From Lactiplantibacillus paraplantarum (lineage in GTDB: Bacteria > Bacillota > Bacilli > Lactobacillales > Lactobacillaceae), in NCBI RefSeq assembly GCF_003641145.1, contig NZ_CP032745.1, positions 6,682-70,681 on the forward strand: 64,000 nt of DNA, written 5' to 3'. The notes beneath the pieces were generated by a model. It worked only from the letters and a program-made list of their open reading frames with translations. It did no database searches and had not been told where the DNA came from. Each line of letters starts with the position of its first letter. The first letter of the stretch is position 1. Positions 1 to 8,411 of this stretch are shown here, in pieces. Both the position numbers and the translations under genes were made by a program.

Positions 1-1
1 T

Positions 2-1438
2 GAACAAGAAGCAGAGTTTAGAAGCTTATATGTGCCGGCCGAAAAGCAAAGTTTATTGGATAATCACCGGCAAGGCACGCCAGTAGCTGCGAGTGTCATT
101 GGTCATGGGTTTCCGTTCAATCATATCGAACTTGATGATCCCCACGGGGTGTACTTGGGTTGTTCGAAGACCCAAGGAAAAATCATGCTGGATCCCTTTT
201 ATGTCGGGCAAAACCGCTTAACTTCGTTTTTCATGGAAGCGGGACGCCCTGGTTCTGGTAAATCCGTGTTAGCTAAAATGTTGAATGACATCGCCTTTGC
301 CCGCGGGGGTTTTACCCGGACTTTTGATGTCGCTAACGAGTACGCTAAGCAATGTCGCTCCCAAGGGGGGCTTGTGATTTCACTAGACGGCAGTGAGAAT
401 CGAATTAACCCGTTTGAAATTTTTCCAACGGCCACGACGAAAGACGGCCAAGCGATTGATGAAATTGGGTCGTTTAATCACCATATCGAAAAGATCAGTA
501 GTATGGCTTGTTTACAGAATCTGGACTTGACCAATGATGATCGGATTCGGTTGCAAAATCTCACCACAGAATTTTATATCATGCAAAAGATGTGGGTGGC
601 CAATCCTTCTGAAAATCGCAATAAATTGTACGCGATTGGGTTACCCCATGATCAATACCCGACTTTAGGGGAATTTGTGGTCTATTTACGGCAAGTTCAA
701 GATAATTATCAAATTACGCGGCGGCCGGACGTTGAAATTACATCAATTAACCGGATTGTGAACACCTTTGAGAATATGATGACGAAAGACGGTGACATTT
801 TCAATGGTATTACCACAATTCCAGATTTTTCTAAGATTAAAGCGGTGGTCTTTGATTGTTCAGGTTTGAAAAATAATGGTTCAGCGACCTTTAACGCGCA
901 AGTCTATTCAGCTTTGAGTTTATTATCGGCTGACATTATCAATAACGGGAAAAAGTATCGCACCCTGTATAACAACCACGCAGTGGCGTTAGAAGATGTG
1001 CCCTACTACTGGTTGAATATTGATGAATTTCAGAATTACGCCAAGCCAGAGTTTGCGGAAGGGGTGGCCTGGTTGACGAACCTGATGGAAGAAATGCGGA
1101 AGAATTTTTGCGGCTTGAACCTAGTGATGCCAACGATCAAGGAAATGTTGGGTGATAGCAAAAGTATCGTGCCGAGTGAGCGGTATCAAAAGTATGATAC
1201 GGCGATGAAAAAGATGTTTGGGTTATTTACTTATCCCATTTTCTTTCGGTTGACCGCTGATGATTTACCCCGGTTACAACAAGCTTTTGGTAAAGCAATC
1301 ACACCGGAAGAACTGGCCACGGTGGCCCAGTTAGGTGAGCATGAATGTTTTATGCACATTGAAGGCAATGGCAACTATGTCTTTACGGTGCAGGCTTCAC
1401 CAGCCATGCTAGATCGTTATGATGGCGGGGTGGGCTAA
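2..1438 (+). CDS. VirB4/TraE-like conjugation ATPase (5' truncated by window edge)
   Basis: This is the C-terminal part of the cytoplasmic ATPase that powers type IV secretion in conjugative plasmids. The frame is open to the first bases of the window, so the real start lies upstream. A Walker A motif (GRPGSGKS) sits about 80 codons in and a Walker B-like motif (LNIDEFQN) at about residue 330. The stop is followed within 2 bases by the next gene, so it belongs to an operon with the hydrolase and VirB8-like genes downstream. Family assignment as VirB4/TrsE is from the motif pair and the operon; the N-terminal half is not visible. Confidence 0.88.
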   Translation, partial: EQEAEFRSLYVPAEKQSLLDNHRQGTPVAASVIGHGFPFNHIELDDPHGVYLGCSKTQGKIMLDPFYVGQNRLTSFFMEAGRPGSGKSVLAKMLNDIAFARGGFTRTFDVANEYAKQCRSQGGLVISLDGSENRINPFEIFPTATTKDGQAIDEIGSFNHHIEKISSMACLQNLDLTNDDRIRLQNLTTEFYIMQKMWVANPSENRNKLYAIGLPHDQYPTLGEFVVYLRQVQDNYQITRRPDVEITSINRIVNTFENMMTKDGDIFNGITTIPDFSKIKAVVFDCSGLKNNGSATFNAQVYSALSLLSADIINNGKKYRTLYNNHAVALEDVPYYWLNIDEFQNYAKPEFAEGVAWLTNLMEEMRKNFCGLNLVMPTIKEMLGDSKSIVPSERYQKYDTAMKKMFGLFTYPIFFRLTADDLPRLQQAFGKAITPEELATVAQLGEHECFMHIEGNGNYVFTVQASPAMLDRYDGGVG

Positions 1439-1440
1439 AT

Positions 1441-1647
1441 ATGAAAAGGCAACCCAAGTCAGACAAGCCAACCCGGGCGCAACGCAAGGCGTTACGGCAA
1501 CAGGCCCGGCAAGCCCGGATTGTGGAACTGAAACGGTTAAGTCAAACCCAAAACCCGCTGCAAATTCAGGATAAGTTAATTTTACCAATAGGGTTAATTT
1601 TTGCATTGGTGGTGGTGATTTTGGTAATGAGGTGGTGGCTCGGATAA
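1441..1647 (+). CDS. Small single-pass membrane protein of the transfer operon
   Basis: A 68-residue protein with a very basic N-terminal half rich in Lys, Arg and Gln and one hydrophobic helix near the C-terminus (about residues 46-65). It lies between the VirB4-like ATPase and the hydrolase, touching both, so it is probably translated with them. The architecture suggests a small inner-membrane component of the mating channel, cytoplasmic side basic. I do not recognise a family; the role is inferred from position only. Confidence 0.6.
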   Translation: MKRQPKSDKPTRAQRKALRQQARQARIVELKRLSQTQNPLQIQDKLILPIGLIFALVVVILVMRWWLG

Positions 1648-2811
1648 ATGCAAAAGAAAGTTATTATGGCCAGTCTAGGTTTGGGCGTGCCACTCCTCTT
1701 GATCAGCTGTCTGTTACTACTCATTACATTTATTGCCAGTAGTGATGATGACAATGATTGTGCGGTGACCACTGAGACTAGCAGTAATGTGGTGACCAGC
1801 GCTGATATGAATAAGAATGCTAAGACGATTTATCAGTTCTTACGGACGAACAAAGATGTTAAAGCGACCCCACAAGCTGCAGCCGGCATTTTGGGTGTTT
1901 GGCAGTTTGAGTCACAATTAAATCCGAGCGTTAAGAATACGGGCGGTTCGGGGGCTACGGGCCTCGCCCAGTGGATGAGTAATCGCTACGATAACCTCAT
2001 GAGCTTTGCGGCTAAAAATAATAAAAAATGGAACTTCTTAGATGCCCAATTGAATTTTATGGTCTACGAGATGGCGCATAGCTATCAAGGTGCGAAACAT
2101 ATTTTTAAGGAAACCAGCGCGCACCAAGCCGCGTATGATTGGTTGATGGAATATGAGGGTATGCGCAATAATCCCGAGCAGTGGTTCTTGGAGAAGGGAC
2201 CGTCAGGGCAACTAGGGCGGTATCCATTAGCGGATCATTGGCTGGCCAAATTAGGTGATACTGATCCGGGCACGAGTGATGGGTTAGCGACCGCTAGTGA
2301 TGACACAACTGGGAGTAGTTGTGACGCGACTAGTGAGAATGATGGTGATATTCTCAAAACAGCCAAGGGTTGGTTAGGGTATTTCTATTATGTCCAGACG
2401 CACCCGAGTTCAGATTTGGGGAAAGACTTAAAGAATCCTAATAAATCCGGTGGTACCGACTGTTCAGGATTTGTGTGGCTCGTGCTAAATAAAGCGGGTT
2501 ATAAAGTGCCCGCTAATATGGGCTGGTTTACTGGCACGATGGCGAGCGATGCCACTGGGCCGCACCATTATTTGAAAGCCATTGATAAAAATGAAGCGAA
2601 AGCGGGCGATATTGTGATTGTGAACCAGGGTGAAGGTAGTGGAAATAACGGCCATACGGCCATTCTAACGGAAGACTGGCATGGCAATCGGACCCGGATT
2701 ATCGAATCTGGGGGTACTGGTAAAAGCATTAATATTGCGCAGTTTGGGACGGCGTTTAGTAGTCTCTTATCGGGCGAGACCACGTTTGCCCGGGCGATCA
2801 AAGCGAAGTAA
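1648..2811 (+). CDS. Two-domain peptidoglycan hydrolase of the transfer system (lysozyme-like + NlpC/P60)
   Basis: A membrane-anchored wall hydrolase that would locally open peptidoglycan for the mating channel. An N-terminal hydrophobic segment (about residues 5-30) is followed by a phage-tail-lysozyme-like domain (about 50-200, with GILGVWQFESQLNP and GATGLAQW) and an NlpC/P60 or CHAP-type domain (about 230-387). The second domain shows the expected Cys in TDCSGFVW and His in NNGHTAIL. The linker between them is Asp/Ser/Thr rich. The 387-residue length and domain order match TrsG/TcpG/VirB1-like hydrolases of Gram-positive conjugative plasmids. It follows the 68-residue membrane protein without a gap. 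Confidence 0.87.
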   Translation: MQKKVIMASLGLGVPLLLISCLLLLITFIASSDDDNDCAVTTETSSNVVTSADMNKNAKTIYQFLRTNKDVKATPQAAAGILGVWQFESQLNPSVKNTGGSGATGLAQWMSNRYDNLMSFAAKNNKKWNFLDAQLNFMVYEMAHSYQGAKHIFKETSAHQAAYDWLMEYEGMRNNPEQWFLEKGPSGQLGRYPLADHWLAKLGDTDPGTSDGLATASDDTTGSSCDATSENDGDILKTAKGWLGYFYYVQTHPSSDLGKDLKNPNKSGGTDCSGFVWLVLNKAGYKVPANMGWFTGTMASDATGPHHYLKAIDKNEAKAGDIVIVNQGEGSGNNGHTAILTEDWHGNRTRIIESGGTGKSINIAQFGTAFSSLLSGETTFARAIKAK

Positions 2812-2823
2812 AGGAGTTAGGAT

Positions 2824-3453
2824 ATGGAACGCAAAACAGTTATCATCGTATTTTTGGGCTTAGTTGCGGCTGGCGCATTAATTTGGGGTGGTCATGAGTA
2901 CCGACAGGTGCAAGCTAAGACCGCTGAAATTAGTCAGGTTAAGCGCCAAAGGGCGGCCTTATTAAAGTCGCAGGCCCACTTAAAAGGCACCGTCTTGGCG
3001 GCCAACCAAGCCAAACAGGCGGCGGTTAAGGCCCAAGAGCGAGTTAAAAACAATAGTGCCGATAATCAGACGGTTCAAACTATTAACGCAACCATGGTGG
3101 CAAATATTACGACGGTGTTTAATGGTTTATATAATTATAATCAAGACACTTACCAACAGCGGCAAGGGAAAGTTAAGCAATGGTTAGCGCCCAAGTTAAA
3201 CCAACAGTATTTTGGCGGCAAGAGCCAATTATATGGTGATGGGAGCCAAGTCACCTCAAAACTAACGCAATTACGGGTTTACCGCCAGGCAGTTAGTGGC
3301 GCTCAGTTAAAGGTCTTAGTGGTTGCGAAGTATAAGAGCAAATACGCTAATGCTAAAACTTGGAACGCCGGGACAAGTGTTTATGAAGTCACCTATGACG
3401 GTGCTAAGCAGCAGGTTACGGCCATTGATAGTTTAATCAGCAAGACGGATTAA
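2824..3453 (+). CDS. VirB8/TcpC-like conjugal membrane protein
   Basis: A 209-residue protein with an N-terminal membrane helix (about residues 5-24), an Ala/Gln/Lys-rich stalk (about 30-85) and a C-terminal globular domain. The size and pattern of the C-terminal domain (a Tyr/Asn-rich start, an LAPKLN segment, then beta-strand-like stretches ending near VYEVTYD) resemble the NTF2-like fold of VirB8/TcpC. It follows a good ribosome binding site (AAGGAG) 12 bases after the hydrolase stop. It would be a bitopic scaffold of the secretion channel. The family call is by architecture, not by signature residues. Confidence 0.55.
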   Translation: MERKTVIIVFLGLVAAGALIWGGHEYRQVQAKTAEISQVKRQRAALLKSQAHLKGTVLAANQAKQAAVKAQERVKNNSADNQTVQTINATMVANITTVFNGLYNYNQDTYQQRQGKVKQWLAPKLNQQYFGGKSQLYGDGSQVTSKLTQLRVYRQAVSGAQLKVLVVAKYKSKYANAKTWNAGTSVYEVTYDGAKQQVTAIDSLISKTD

Positions 3454-3519
3454 GGACTAGAAAGAAATAAAACAATCTACCAAAAGACTCAAAATAAAAA
3501 GAAAATTTTAAAGGAGAGC

Positions 3520-3759
3520 ATAACATTTACTAGTAAACAATTTAATGGTGGAACTGTACGTTATGACCTAATTAAGCCGATTCAGTCTGATTTAATTAGT
3601 GATCATAAATTCATAGGGTATATTGTTTCAGAACAGATTGCTGTTACGACTAATAAAGTTAAAACACTGTTAGTACAGCGGATTACCAAAAATCAAGGGA
3701 TAGTAACCTTTGATTCTGAAAATGAATCTGGTATCAAGATTGCTGGTATTGATAAATGA
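3520..3759 (+). pseudogene. Open frame with ribosome binding site but no normal start codon
   Basis: After the VirB8-like gene a frame is open from 3454 to a TGA at 3757-3759 and has natural-looking composition, but contains no ATG, GTG or TTG in its first part. An AAGGAG lies at 3511-3516, 3 bases before an in-frame ATA at 3520. The translation reads sensibly (FTSKQFNGGTVRYDLIKP onward) for about 78 codons. Either a start codon has been lost, or a rare start is used. I see no recognisable family. Confidence 0.35.
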
Positions 3760-3801
3760 GTATTAGTATTGACGTCTTATTAAAGAAGTGATAAATTAAA
3801 G

Positions 3802-3833
3802 TCGCGAACAAGAACGTATGTTCTTGTTCGCGA
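3802..3833. repeat. Perfect 14-bp inverted repeat
   Basis: TCGCGAACAAGAAC at 3802-3815 is followed, after 4 bases, by its exact complement at 3820-3833. There is no T-run after it, so a simple terminator is less likely than an operator, recombination site or mRNA-stabilising hairpin. It lies in the gene-poor stretch between the two transfer operon segments. Confidence 0.6.
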
Positions 3834-3896
3834 TGTGTACAACCTACAGCTGGAATTTAAGAACCTATTTTGAATTTTTGTTGATGTGTGGGCATC

Positions 3897-3998
3897 AAAA
3901 AAGAGAGCTTGGGAATCACTGGTCCTGGATTACCAGTCCGGGCTTTAGCATGATTCGACGTAAGAAGCATAACTTGTCTATGTTTCCTACTTGCTCTC
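3897..3998 (-). ncRNA. Candidate structured minus-strand RNA in the 3.76-4.27 kb gap
   Basis: Read on the minus strand, GAGAGC at 3998-3993 pairs with GCTCTC at 3908-3903, which is followed at once by a run of T (A-run 3897-3902 on +). Inside is a second hairpin made by ACTGGT and ACCAGT. This is the layout of a short RNA ending in a closing stem plus U-tract. No protein frame explains the segment. The rest of the 3.76-4.27 kb gap holds the 14-bp inverted repeat, an imperfect hairpin at 4055-4081 and the terminator at 4196. Confidence 0.35.
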
Positions 3999-4195
3999 TT
4001 ATGTTACTACTAAGTTTCAGCAGCAACGGTGTTAAGTTTAGCATAAAATGAGCAGAAAATAGGCCTTTTTGGTCGATTTTCTTTAGACTATTTGAAGTCG
4101 TCGCGGTATAACGTTGCGGTTGCAAGGTTTAAAGACTAAATTTTTTTGTTAGTTATGTTATTCTGGCGCTGACTGAGGAAATAGTAGATACATGA

Positions 4196-4229
4196 GGGAA
4201 CAACTGGGAAACCAGTTGTTCCCTTTTTT
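4196..4229 (+). terminator. Strong rho-independent terminator before the DUF3102 gene
   Basis: GGGAACAACTGG (4196-4207), loop GAAA, exact complement (4212-4223), then six T. It sits 42 bases upstream of the DUF3102 start and could either end an upstream transcript or act as an attenuator for the second transfer operon. Confidence 0.85.
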
Positions 4230-4270
4230 GTTGCCTTCACATGAGCTTTAAAAATAAGGAGGGCCAGTAA

Positions 4271-5233
4271 ATGGAGCGAAAAGATATTACCCAACAAGTG
4301 GTGGAGACACCTAGTGACCAAGCTTTATCAACGGATTTAACCCAAATTACGACGGAGATTAAGAGTTATCAGTCAATTGCAGGCCAGTCAATTTTTGAAA
4401 TTGGTCGCCGATTGAAGTGGGTTAAAGAAAATGACTTAGCGCATGGTGAGTATGAGAAATGGTTGAAATCAGTAGGTGTTGACAAGACTTTTGCAAATAG
4501 AGCAGTGAAAATAGTTGATGGATTAGGAGAATCAAATGTTGCGATGTCGCAACATTTGGGAGTGGAAGCCCTATATCAAATTGCCACATTGCCCGAAGAA
4601 GAACGCCAAAAGTTGCATCGCTTGGAGTCAGGTGAGGAAAAGACCCCTGATGAAATGACTGTTCGTGAATTGCGTGAACTAAAAAAGCAGTTAAAAGCTA
4701 AAGACGACCAACACGCCGCAGAACAAGCAGCTTTAAAAGATAAGTATGAAGCTCGATTACAACGGATTAAGGCTGAAGGGATTCGTGAAGTGGAAATTCC
4801 AGTACCGATAGTGCCTGATGATTACGAAGATCTAAAGAAGCAGACTAAGCTTTTAGCGACTAAAAATCAGCTGCTAGAAGAAGTTAATGCCGAAGGTGAT
4901 CGCGAGATTGAAGCCCTTAGGGAAGAACGCGATCAATACGCGGAAACCAGTGAAAAATATGAACAGATGACTAAGAAAATCGAACAATTGAAGCACCAAC
5001 AAACGTTGTTAATGGCCAACAACGAGTTAAATCGGCAATTTAATCAACTGGTTCAGGCCGCCATTGACGCGGCTGATCGGTTAAGTGAAGTGGTCGAGCG
5101 CAGTGACTTTACCAAGATTGATGCCTATGACAATGCCATTCTAGCCTTATTACGGTTAAAAGATAAGATGGCGCATAACGTGCAACGGTTAGAAGCCGGA
5201 CTTGAACAAAATCCTTGGAGTGAAGAACAATGA
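4271..5233 (+). CDS. DUF3102 family protein with long coiled coil
   Basis: A 320-residue soluble protein. Residues about 20-120 match the DUF3102 pattern seen by eye (FEIGRRLKWVKENDLAHGEYE, then WLKSVGVDKTFANRAVKI), a domain of conjugative and integrative elements thought to bind DNA. Residues about 125-250 are Lys/Glu/Gln-rich coiled coil with a basic central part, and the rest is helical. The start follows AAGGAGGG. It opens the second transfer gene block, overlaps the next gene by 4 bases (ATGA) and lies behind a strong terminator hairpin, so it probably has its own promoter. A regulatory or partition-like role is inference. Confidence 0.7.
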   Translation: MERKDITQQVVETPSDQALSTDLTQITTEIKSYQSIAGQSIFEIGRRLKWVKENDLAHGEYEKWLKSVGVDKTFANRAVKIVDGLGESNVAMSQHLGVEALYQIATLPEEERQKLHRLESGEEKTPDEMTVRELRELKKQLKAKDDQHAAEQAALKDKYEARLQRIKAEGIREVEIPVPIVPDDYEDLKKQTKLLATKNQLLEEVNAEGDREIEALREERDQYAETSEKYEQMTKKIEQLKHQQTLLMANNELNRQFNQLVQAAIDAADRLSEVVERSDFTKIDAYDNAILALLRLKDKMAHNVQRLEAGLEQNPWSEEQ

Positions 5234-5445
5234 TGGCTAAAACGATCCATTTAGGGGATTGGGTGACATACAAACCGCGGGCTACGAATGGGAACACTAA
5301 AGTGTCAGAAGCGCCACAAGTGGGCCAGCTAATCGAACAACATTTGGAAAATGGCACGACTGTAAATATTGTGCATAATGCGAAAGGCCAAAATGATTGG
5401 ACCTTAGCTAAGCACTGCCAATTAGTGAAACGGGGGACGTTATAA
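5230..5445 (+). CDS. Small basic hypothetical protein
   Basis: A 71-residue protein whose ATG overlaps the stop of the DUF3102 gene (ATGA). The sequence is beta-like, beginning IHLGDWVTYKPR and ending near WTLAKHCQLVKRG, with a small SH3/KOW-like look, but no family can be named. It is translationally coupled to its neighbours and thus probably part of the transfer operon. Confidence 0.5.
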   Translation: MMAKTIHLGDWVTYKPRATNGNTKVSEAPQVGQLIEQHLENGTTVNIVHNAKGQNDWTLAKHCQLVKRGTL

Positions 5446-5446
5446 G

Positions 5447-5665
5447 ATGAGTCAGTACGGTATTTTAGATACAACTGCCGGGGATTTAGTTCAAGGAAAA
5501 GTATTTGCCACGCGAGGATTAGCCCAACAATGGTTGTTGGCCAACTTTCCTAGTTTGGTTGATACGGAAAACAACCGTGGCCATTATTTGGGTGGTCAAC
5601 GCCAAAGCTTACGCGTCTTAACCCACCCGTTACGGATTGTTAGATTGGGGGCAATTGAGGAATGA
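5447..5665 (+). CDS. Small hypothetical protein of the transfer operon
   Basis: A 72-residue soluble protein starting one base after the preceding stop and overlapping the next start by 4 bases (ATGA at 5662). It has a mixed alpha/beta pattern and a basic C-terminus (RQSLRVLTHPLRIVRLG). No family recognised. The tight packing on both sides supports it as a real gene. Confidence 0.5.
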   Translation: MSQYGILDTTAGDLVQGKVFATRGLAQQWLLANFPSLVDTENNRGHYLGGQRQSLRVLTHPLRIVRLGAIEE

Positions 5666-5961
5666 AAGTTGCTTTAACGGTTCAACTTATTAAACTAGAT
5701 CGGCTATCAGAACCACTGGTGGTGCAATATGATAGTGCGTTAAACCAGTCAATTAAATTGAAGCCCAATGATGTTGTATTAATTGGGTGTCCCAGTAATG
5801 ATGCGATTCAAATTGGGATTGTTAAGCAAGTGCCAGTGACTACTGATGCGTTAACTAGTCGGCGACCGACCGTCGTTGGCCGTATTGAATGGCCCGTTAA
5901 ACCGTTAAAAAAATTAGTCGCCCAATTTAAATTGGAACAACTAATGGAGGGGCAAGTATGA
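5662..5961 (+). CDS. Small hypothetical protein, similar in pattern to the 25.97 kb gene
   Basis: A 99-residue beta-rich protein (LKPNDVVLIGCPSNDAIQIGIV, then a Pro/Arg linker and a helical end). The arrangement of a strand, a short loop and an IGIVKQV-like segment is reminiscent of the protein encoded at 25966-26262 (NVALVQTQ), so both may belong to one small family of conjugative elements, possibly DUF5839; that link is weak. It overlaps its neighbours by 4 bases at each end. Confidence 0.45.
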   Translation: MKVALTVQLIKLDRLSEPLVVQYDSALNQSIKLKPNDVVLIGCPSNDAIQIGIVKQVPVTTDALTSRRPTVVGRIEWPVKPLKKLVAQFKLEQLMEGQV

Positions 5962-6383
5962 CTAACAAGCACTGGTTGTTGAAAGGTTTATCAGTTAGTT
6001 TAGTCCTCGTGATGGTCGGTATAGTGAGCTGGTTTTATTGGCAACCCGAGCGTTTAATTCGGCCCAGTCAAACGCCGACTGTCACGCAAGTTGTGCGGCA
6101 ACGGTTAGCGAAAAAGACCCCGGCGGTGTTGCTATTTTACCAACCGGGGTGTCGGGATTGTCGCCAAATTGCGCCACAAGTGTTGCGCAGTGAGCTCAAG
6201 AACTATTTTAGTGGGACGCTACAAATCGTCAATATTAATACCCAAAAGGCTGAAAATCGACGGTACTTAACGCAATTTAAAGTCACCCAAACGCCCGCTT
6301 TAATCCGCTACGATCACGGTCAAGTCACTCGGTATCAAGGAACGAACTTAACCAAAATTAAACACTTATTGACTGCAAATTAA
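5958..6383 (+). CDS. Membrane-anchored thioredoxin-like protein
   Basis: A 141-residue protein with an N-terminal membrane helix (about 8-28) and an extracytoplasmic thioredoxin fold. The active-site motif is CRDC (Cys65, Cys68) in YQPGCRDCRQ, followed by the expected TPALIRY segment with the cis-Pro. Such proteins occur in Gram-positive transfer operons and may keep surface or channel cysteines reduced or form disulfides. It overlaps the 99-residue gene before it and is followed by a 302-residue membrane protein. Confidence 0.75.
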   Translation: MTNKHWLLKGLSVSLVLVMVGIVSWFYWQPERLIRPSQTPTVTQVVRQRLAKKTPAVLLFYQPGCRDCRQIAPQVLRSELKNYFSGTLQIVNINTQKAENRRYLTQFKVTQTPALIRYDHGQVTRYQGTNLTKIKHLLTAN

Positions 6384-6401
6384 CCCTGCAAAGGAGATTG
6401 A

Positions 6402-7310
6402 ATGATGAAAAAACTAACTACCGGGTGGCGGTATTTAAAAGAACATAGCCGGCTACGCCGGTTTTTTATTATCGGACTTTACCTGGTTTTAACCGGTGGG
6501 TTAATTATTAATTATGGCCTGTTAAATCGCCAAACGGCTAAGAATGATGATACGCCGTTGAACAGTTATCAGAGCTTCAGTGGTGACAACAGCGCACAAG
6601 GTGTCAAGCTAGTCCAACGCCAGTATAGCCCGACCCAACAACGCCTGATTGCGACGTTTGAAATGCAGGCGTCAACGGACCCCACCACGGAAATTCTGTC
6701 GCAATATTTACATTTTGAGTTAGCGACAGTGGTGCCACAAAAACTAAAAATGGTCGTGATTCCAGTCACCGAAAACAAGTATGTCGTGATGGTTGATCAT
6801 TTAAATCAGAACTTTGAAGCGATTCGGTTCCGGTTGATTAATGCCACGCCTAAGACAGATCAAACGAGCTCGTCAGCGCCACAAGCGGACTTTATTGTGA
6901 CTAATCAGGCGAAAATTAGACGGGCCCAGGTTTCGGCTTTATCGCCAAAAGCCTTTGCCAGCCAGACCATTAATGATGAAATTTCAGCGCGAAACACCAG
7001 CATTAAGCGGCAACAAAACAAAATCAAACTGGCCAAGACGGCCATTAGTGCGGACCACGATAAGATCCAAACGAAGCGAACGAATCGTAAGTATGAAGTC
7101 GCTAGTCAACAGACCCAAACGGACAATGATATTGAAACTTTAACTGGTGACATCGAACAAAACCAACAAAATATAACGGGTGCGAAGCACCGTATTAGCA
7201 CGTTAAAAGCGGAACAAGCTTTACTTAAAAAGAAACAAACCGCGATAAGGAACGGTACTTTTAAACTCGCTAAGGTCACTAAAAGTACCCAAATAACGCA
7301 CAAAAACTAA
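6402..7310 (+). CDS. Single-pass membrane protein with coiled-coil C-terminus (transfer operon)
   Basis: A 302-residue protein with a basic N-terminus, one membrane helix (about 20-42), a globular extracytoplasmic region (about 60-150) and a long charged coiled coil (about 190-290, rich in Gln, Lys, Asn and Thr). Start is preceded by AAAGGAG. It lies last before the candidate oriT region. No family can be named; a bitopic channel or coupling component is inferred from topology and position. Confidence 0.5.
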   Translation: MMKKLTTGWRYLKEHSRLRRFFIIGLYLVLTGGLIINYGLLNRQTAKNDDTPLNSYQSFSGDNSAQGVKLVQRQYSPTQQRLIATFEMQASTDPTTEILSQYLHFELATVVPQKLKMVVIPVTENKYVVMVDHLNQNFEAIRFRLINATPKTDQTSSSAPQADFIVTNQAKIRRAQVSALSPKAFASQTINDEISARNTSIKRQQNKIKLAKTAISADHDKIQTKRTNRKYEVASQQTQTDNDIETLTGDIEQNQQNITGAKHRISTLKAEQALLKKKQTAIRNGTFKLAKVTKSTQITHKN

Positions 7311-7319
7311 ATTTTTAAA

Positions 7320-7595
7320 AGTGGTCAAACGGTGGTTAACTGGTGGTCAAAAGGCGGTCAAGCGGTGGCTATTTGGTGGCCAAAACGTCAAAAAACGAGC
7401 AAACGCAGTCCGCACCTGGAATCCCCGCCACTGGCGGGTTGGCTGGCCATTTTTAATGGCGAGTCAACAGATTCCCTTATGCTCTTTACTTCTTTAATGC
7501 AGTTGGCTTGTTAAGCGCTAATTTTCTGCTAGTTTCTTTTTACTAGCCGTGACAATTAAGTTTTATTCGATATTATTTTTGAGGAGGTTGTTCCA
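7320..7595. other. Candidate oriT region
   Basis: A non-coding stretch immediately upstream of two small DNA-binding genes and the relaxase, where oriT normally lies. It shows a run of short G-rich direct repeats of the type GGTGGTCAAA / GGTGGTTAA / GGCGGTCAA (about 7322-7385), a perfect inverted repeat CCCGCCA-C-TGGCGGG near 7424-7438, and a second hairpin made by GCCAT and ATGGC just downstream. The nick site itself cannot be assigned by eye. The last 20 bases hold GAGGAGG, the ribosome binding site of the next gene. Confidence 0.5.
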
Positions 7596-7892
7596 ATGAA
7601 CACTGGTAAAACGAATCTCTATATTCGCAATGTTGATCAAGTTGATAAAGATAAATTAAAACGATTGGGTAAGTTAGCGGGTTATGATAACCTTTCTGAT
7701 TTTATGCGCACCATTATTAATGAAGTGGTGGCGCAGGACAACTTAGATTTCCTGATTAATGGGAATATTACGAACCATTTAATTGAACAAACGGCCCTGA
7801 TGAATCGGGTTGTTGAAGTTACTAATTTGAATACCAATGAATTAACCGAGATTAAGAATTTATTGACCGCCATGGTGAAGGGAGATTATTGA
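7596..7892 (+). CDS. Mobilisation accessory protein, ribbon-helix-helix-like
   Basis: A 98-residue protein whose first 45 residues look like a ribbon-helix-helix DNA-binding fold (strand NLYIRN, then KLKRLGKLAGY and a DFMRTIINE helix), with a helical C-terminus that could dimerise or contact the relaxase. Strong site GAGGAGG precedes the ATG. Position between a candidate oriT and the relaxase suggests a MobC-like relaxosome protein that binds oriT and may repress its own operon. Confidence 0.6.
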   Translation: MNTGKTNLYIRNVDQVDKDKLKRLGKLAGYDNLSDFMRTIINEVVAQDNLDFLINGNITNHLIEQTALMNRVVEVTNLNTNELTEIKNLLTAMVKGDY

Positions 7893-7893
7893 A

Positions 7894-8394
7894 ATGACTA
7901 ACGAAAATCCACTAGATTACAATGACCAGGTTGCCGATAGTAACAAGCAACGGGGCCGCAAAATCAATTTACGGTTGGATACTTATAATCAAAAACGGGT
8001 TGCCGAACTTAAAGCTTACTTTGAAAGTGATCCTGATTTGGCCCGGCTCGTGCGCACGGAAAATAAAATGTATAACTTCATCATCAGCGAATTTATTCAA
8101 CTGTTTCTTTACACGAATTTAGGGCAAAAATCATTTTATGGGCGCGAAGCTGAACTATTGAAACGCGTTCAGGAGTCACCAATGAACCAGAAAATTGATA
8201 AGCAGTTGCGGTTAAATCGGCAAAATGAAGCCGAAATCAAGTATCTGTTATTGTCGATTTATAATCGTACGGCCGGAGTTGTGACGGAGGGTGGGTCAAT
8301 TTATACGCCCGGTTCGGATAACAATATGGCGATGCAACAAGTGCAAAAGATGATTGAAACTGATATTCAAGCCAATCAATTACGGCAACACTAA
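7894..8394 (+). CDS. Second mobilisation accessory DNA-binding protein
   Basis: A 166-residue protein starting one base after the previous stop. It also opens with a basic strand (GRKINLRLDTY) followed by helices, a pattern close to the preceding RHH-like protein but longer, and ends in Gln/Asn-rich helices. It probably forms part of the relaxosome. Family assignment is by pattern and location only. Confidence 0.5.
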   Translation: MTNENPLDYNDQVADSNKQRGRKINLRLDTYNQKRVAELKAYFESDPDLARLVRTENKMYNFIISEFIQLFLYTNLGQKSFYGREAELLKRVQESPMNQKIDKQLRLNRQNEAEIKYLLLSIYNRTAGVVTEGGSIYTPGSDNNMAMQQVQKMIETDIQANQLRQH

Positions 8395-8411
8395 AAGTGG
8401 GAGGGACGGAC

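Noticed and set aside
3818..4051. 77-codon frame in the gap before the DUF3102 gene
   Set aside because: No ribosome site and unnatural composition; the segment is better explained by hairpins and an RNA candidate.
5109..5474. 121-codon minus-strand frame
   Set aside because: Shadow of the DUF3102 gene and its neighbours; no ribosome site and no coding pattern.
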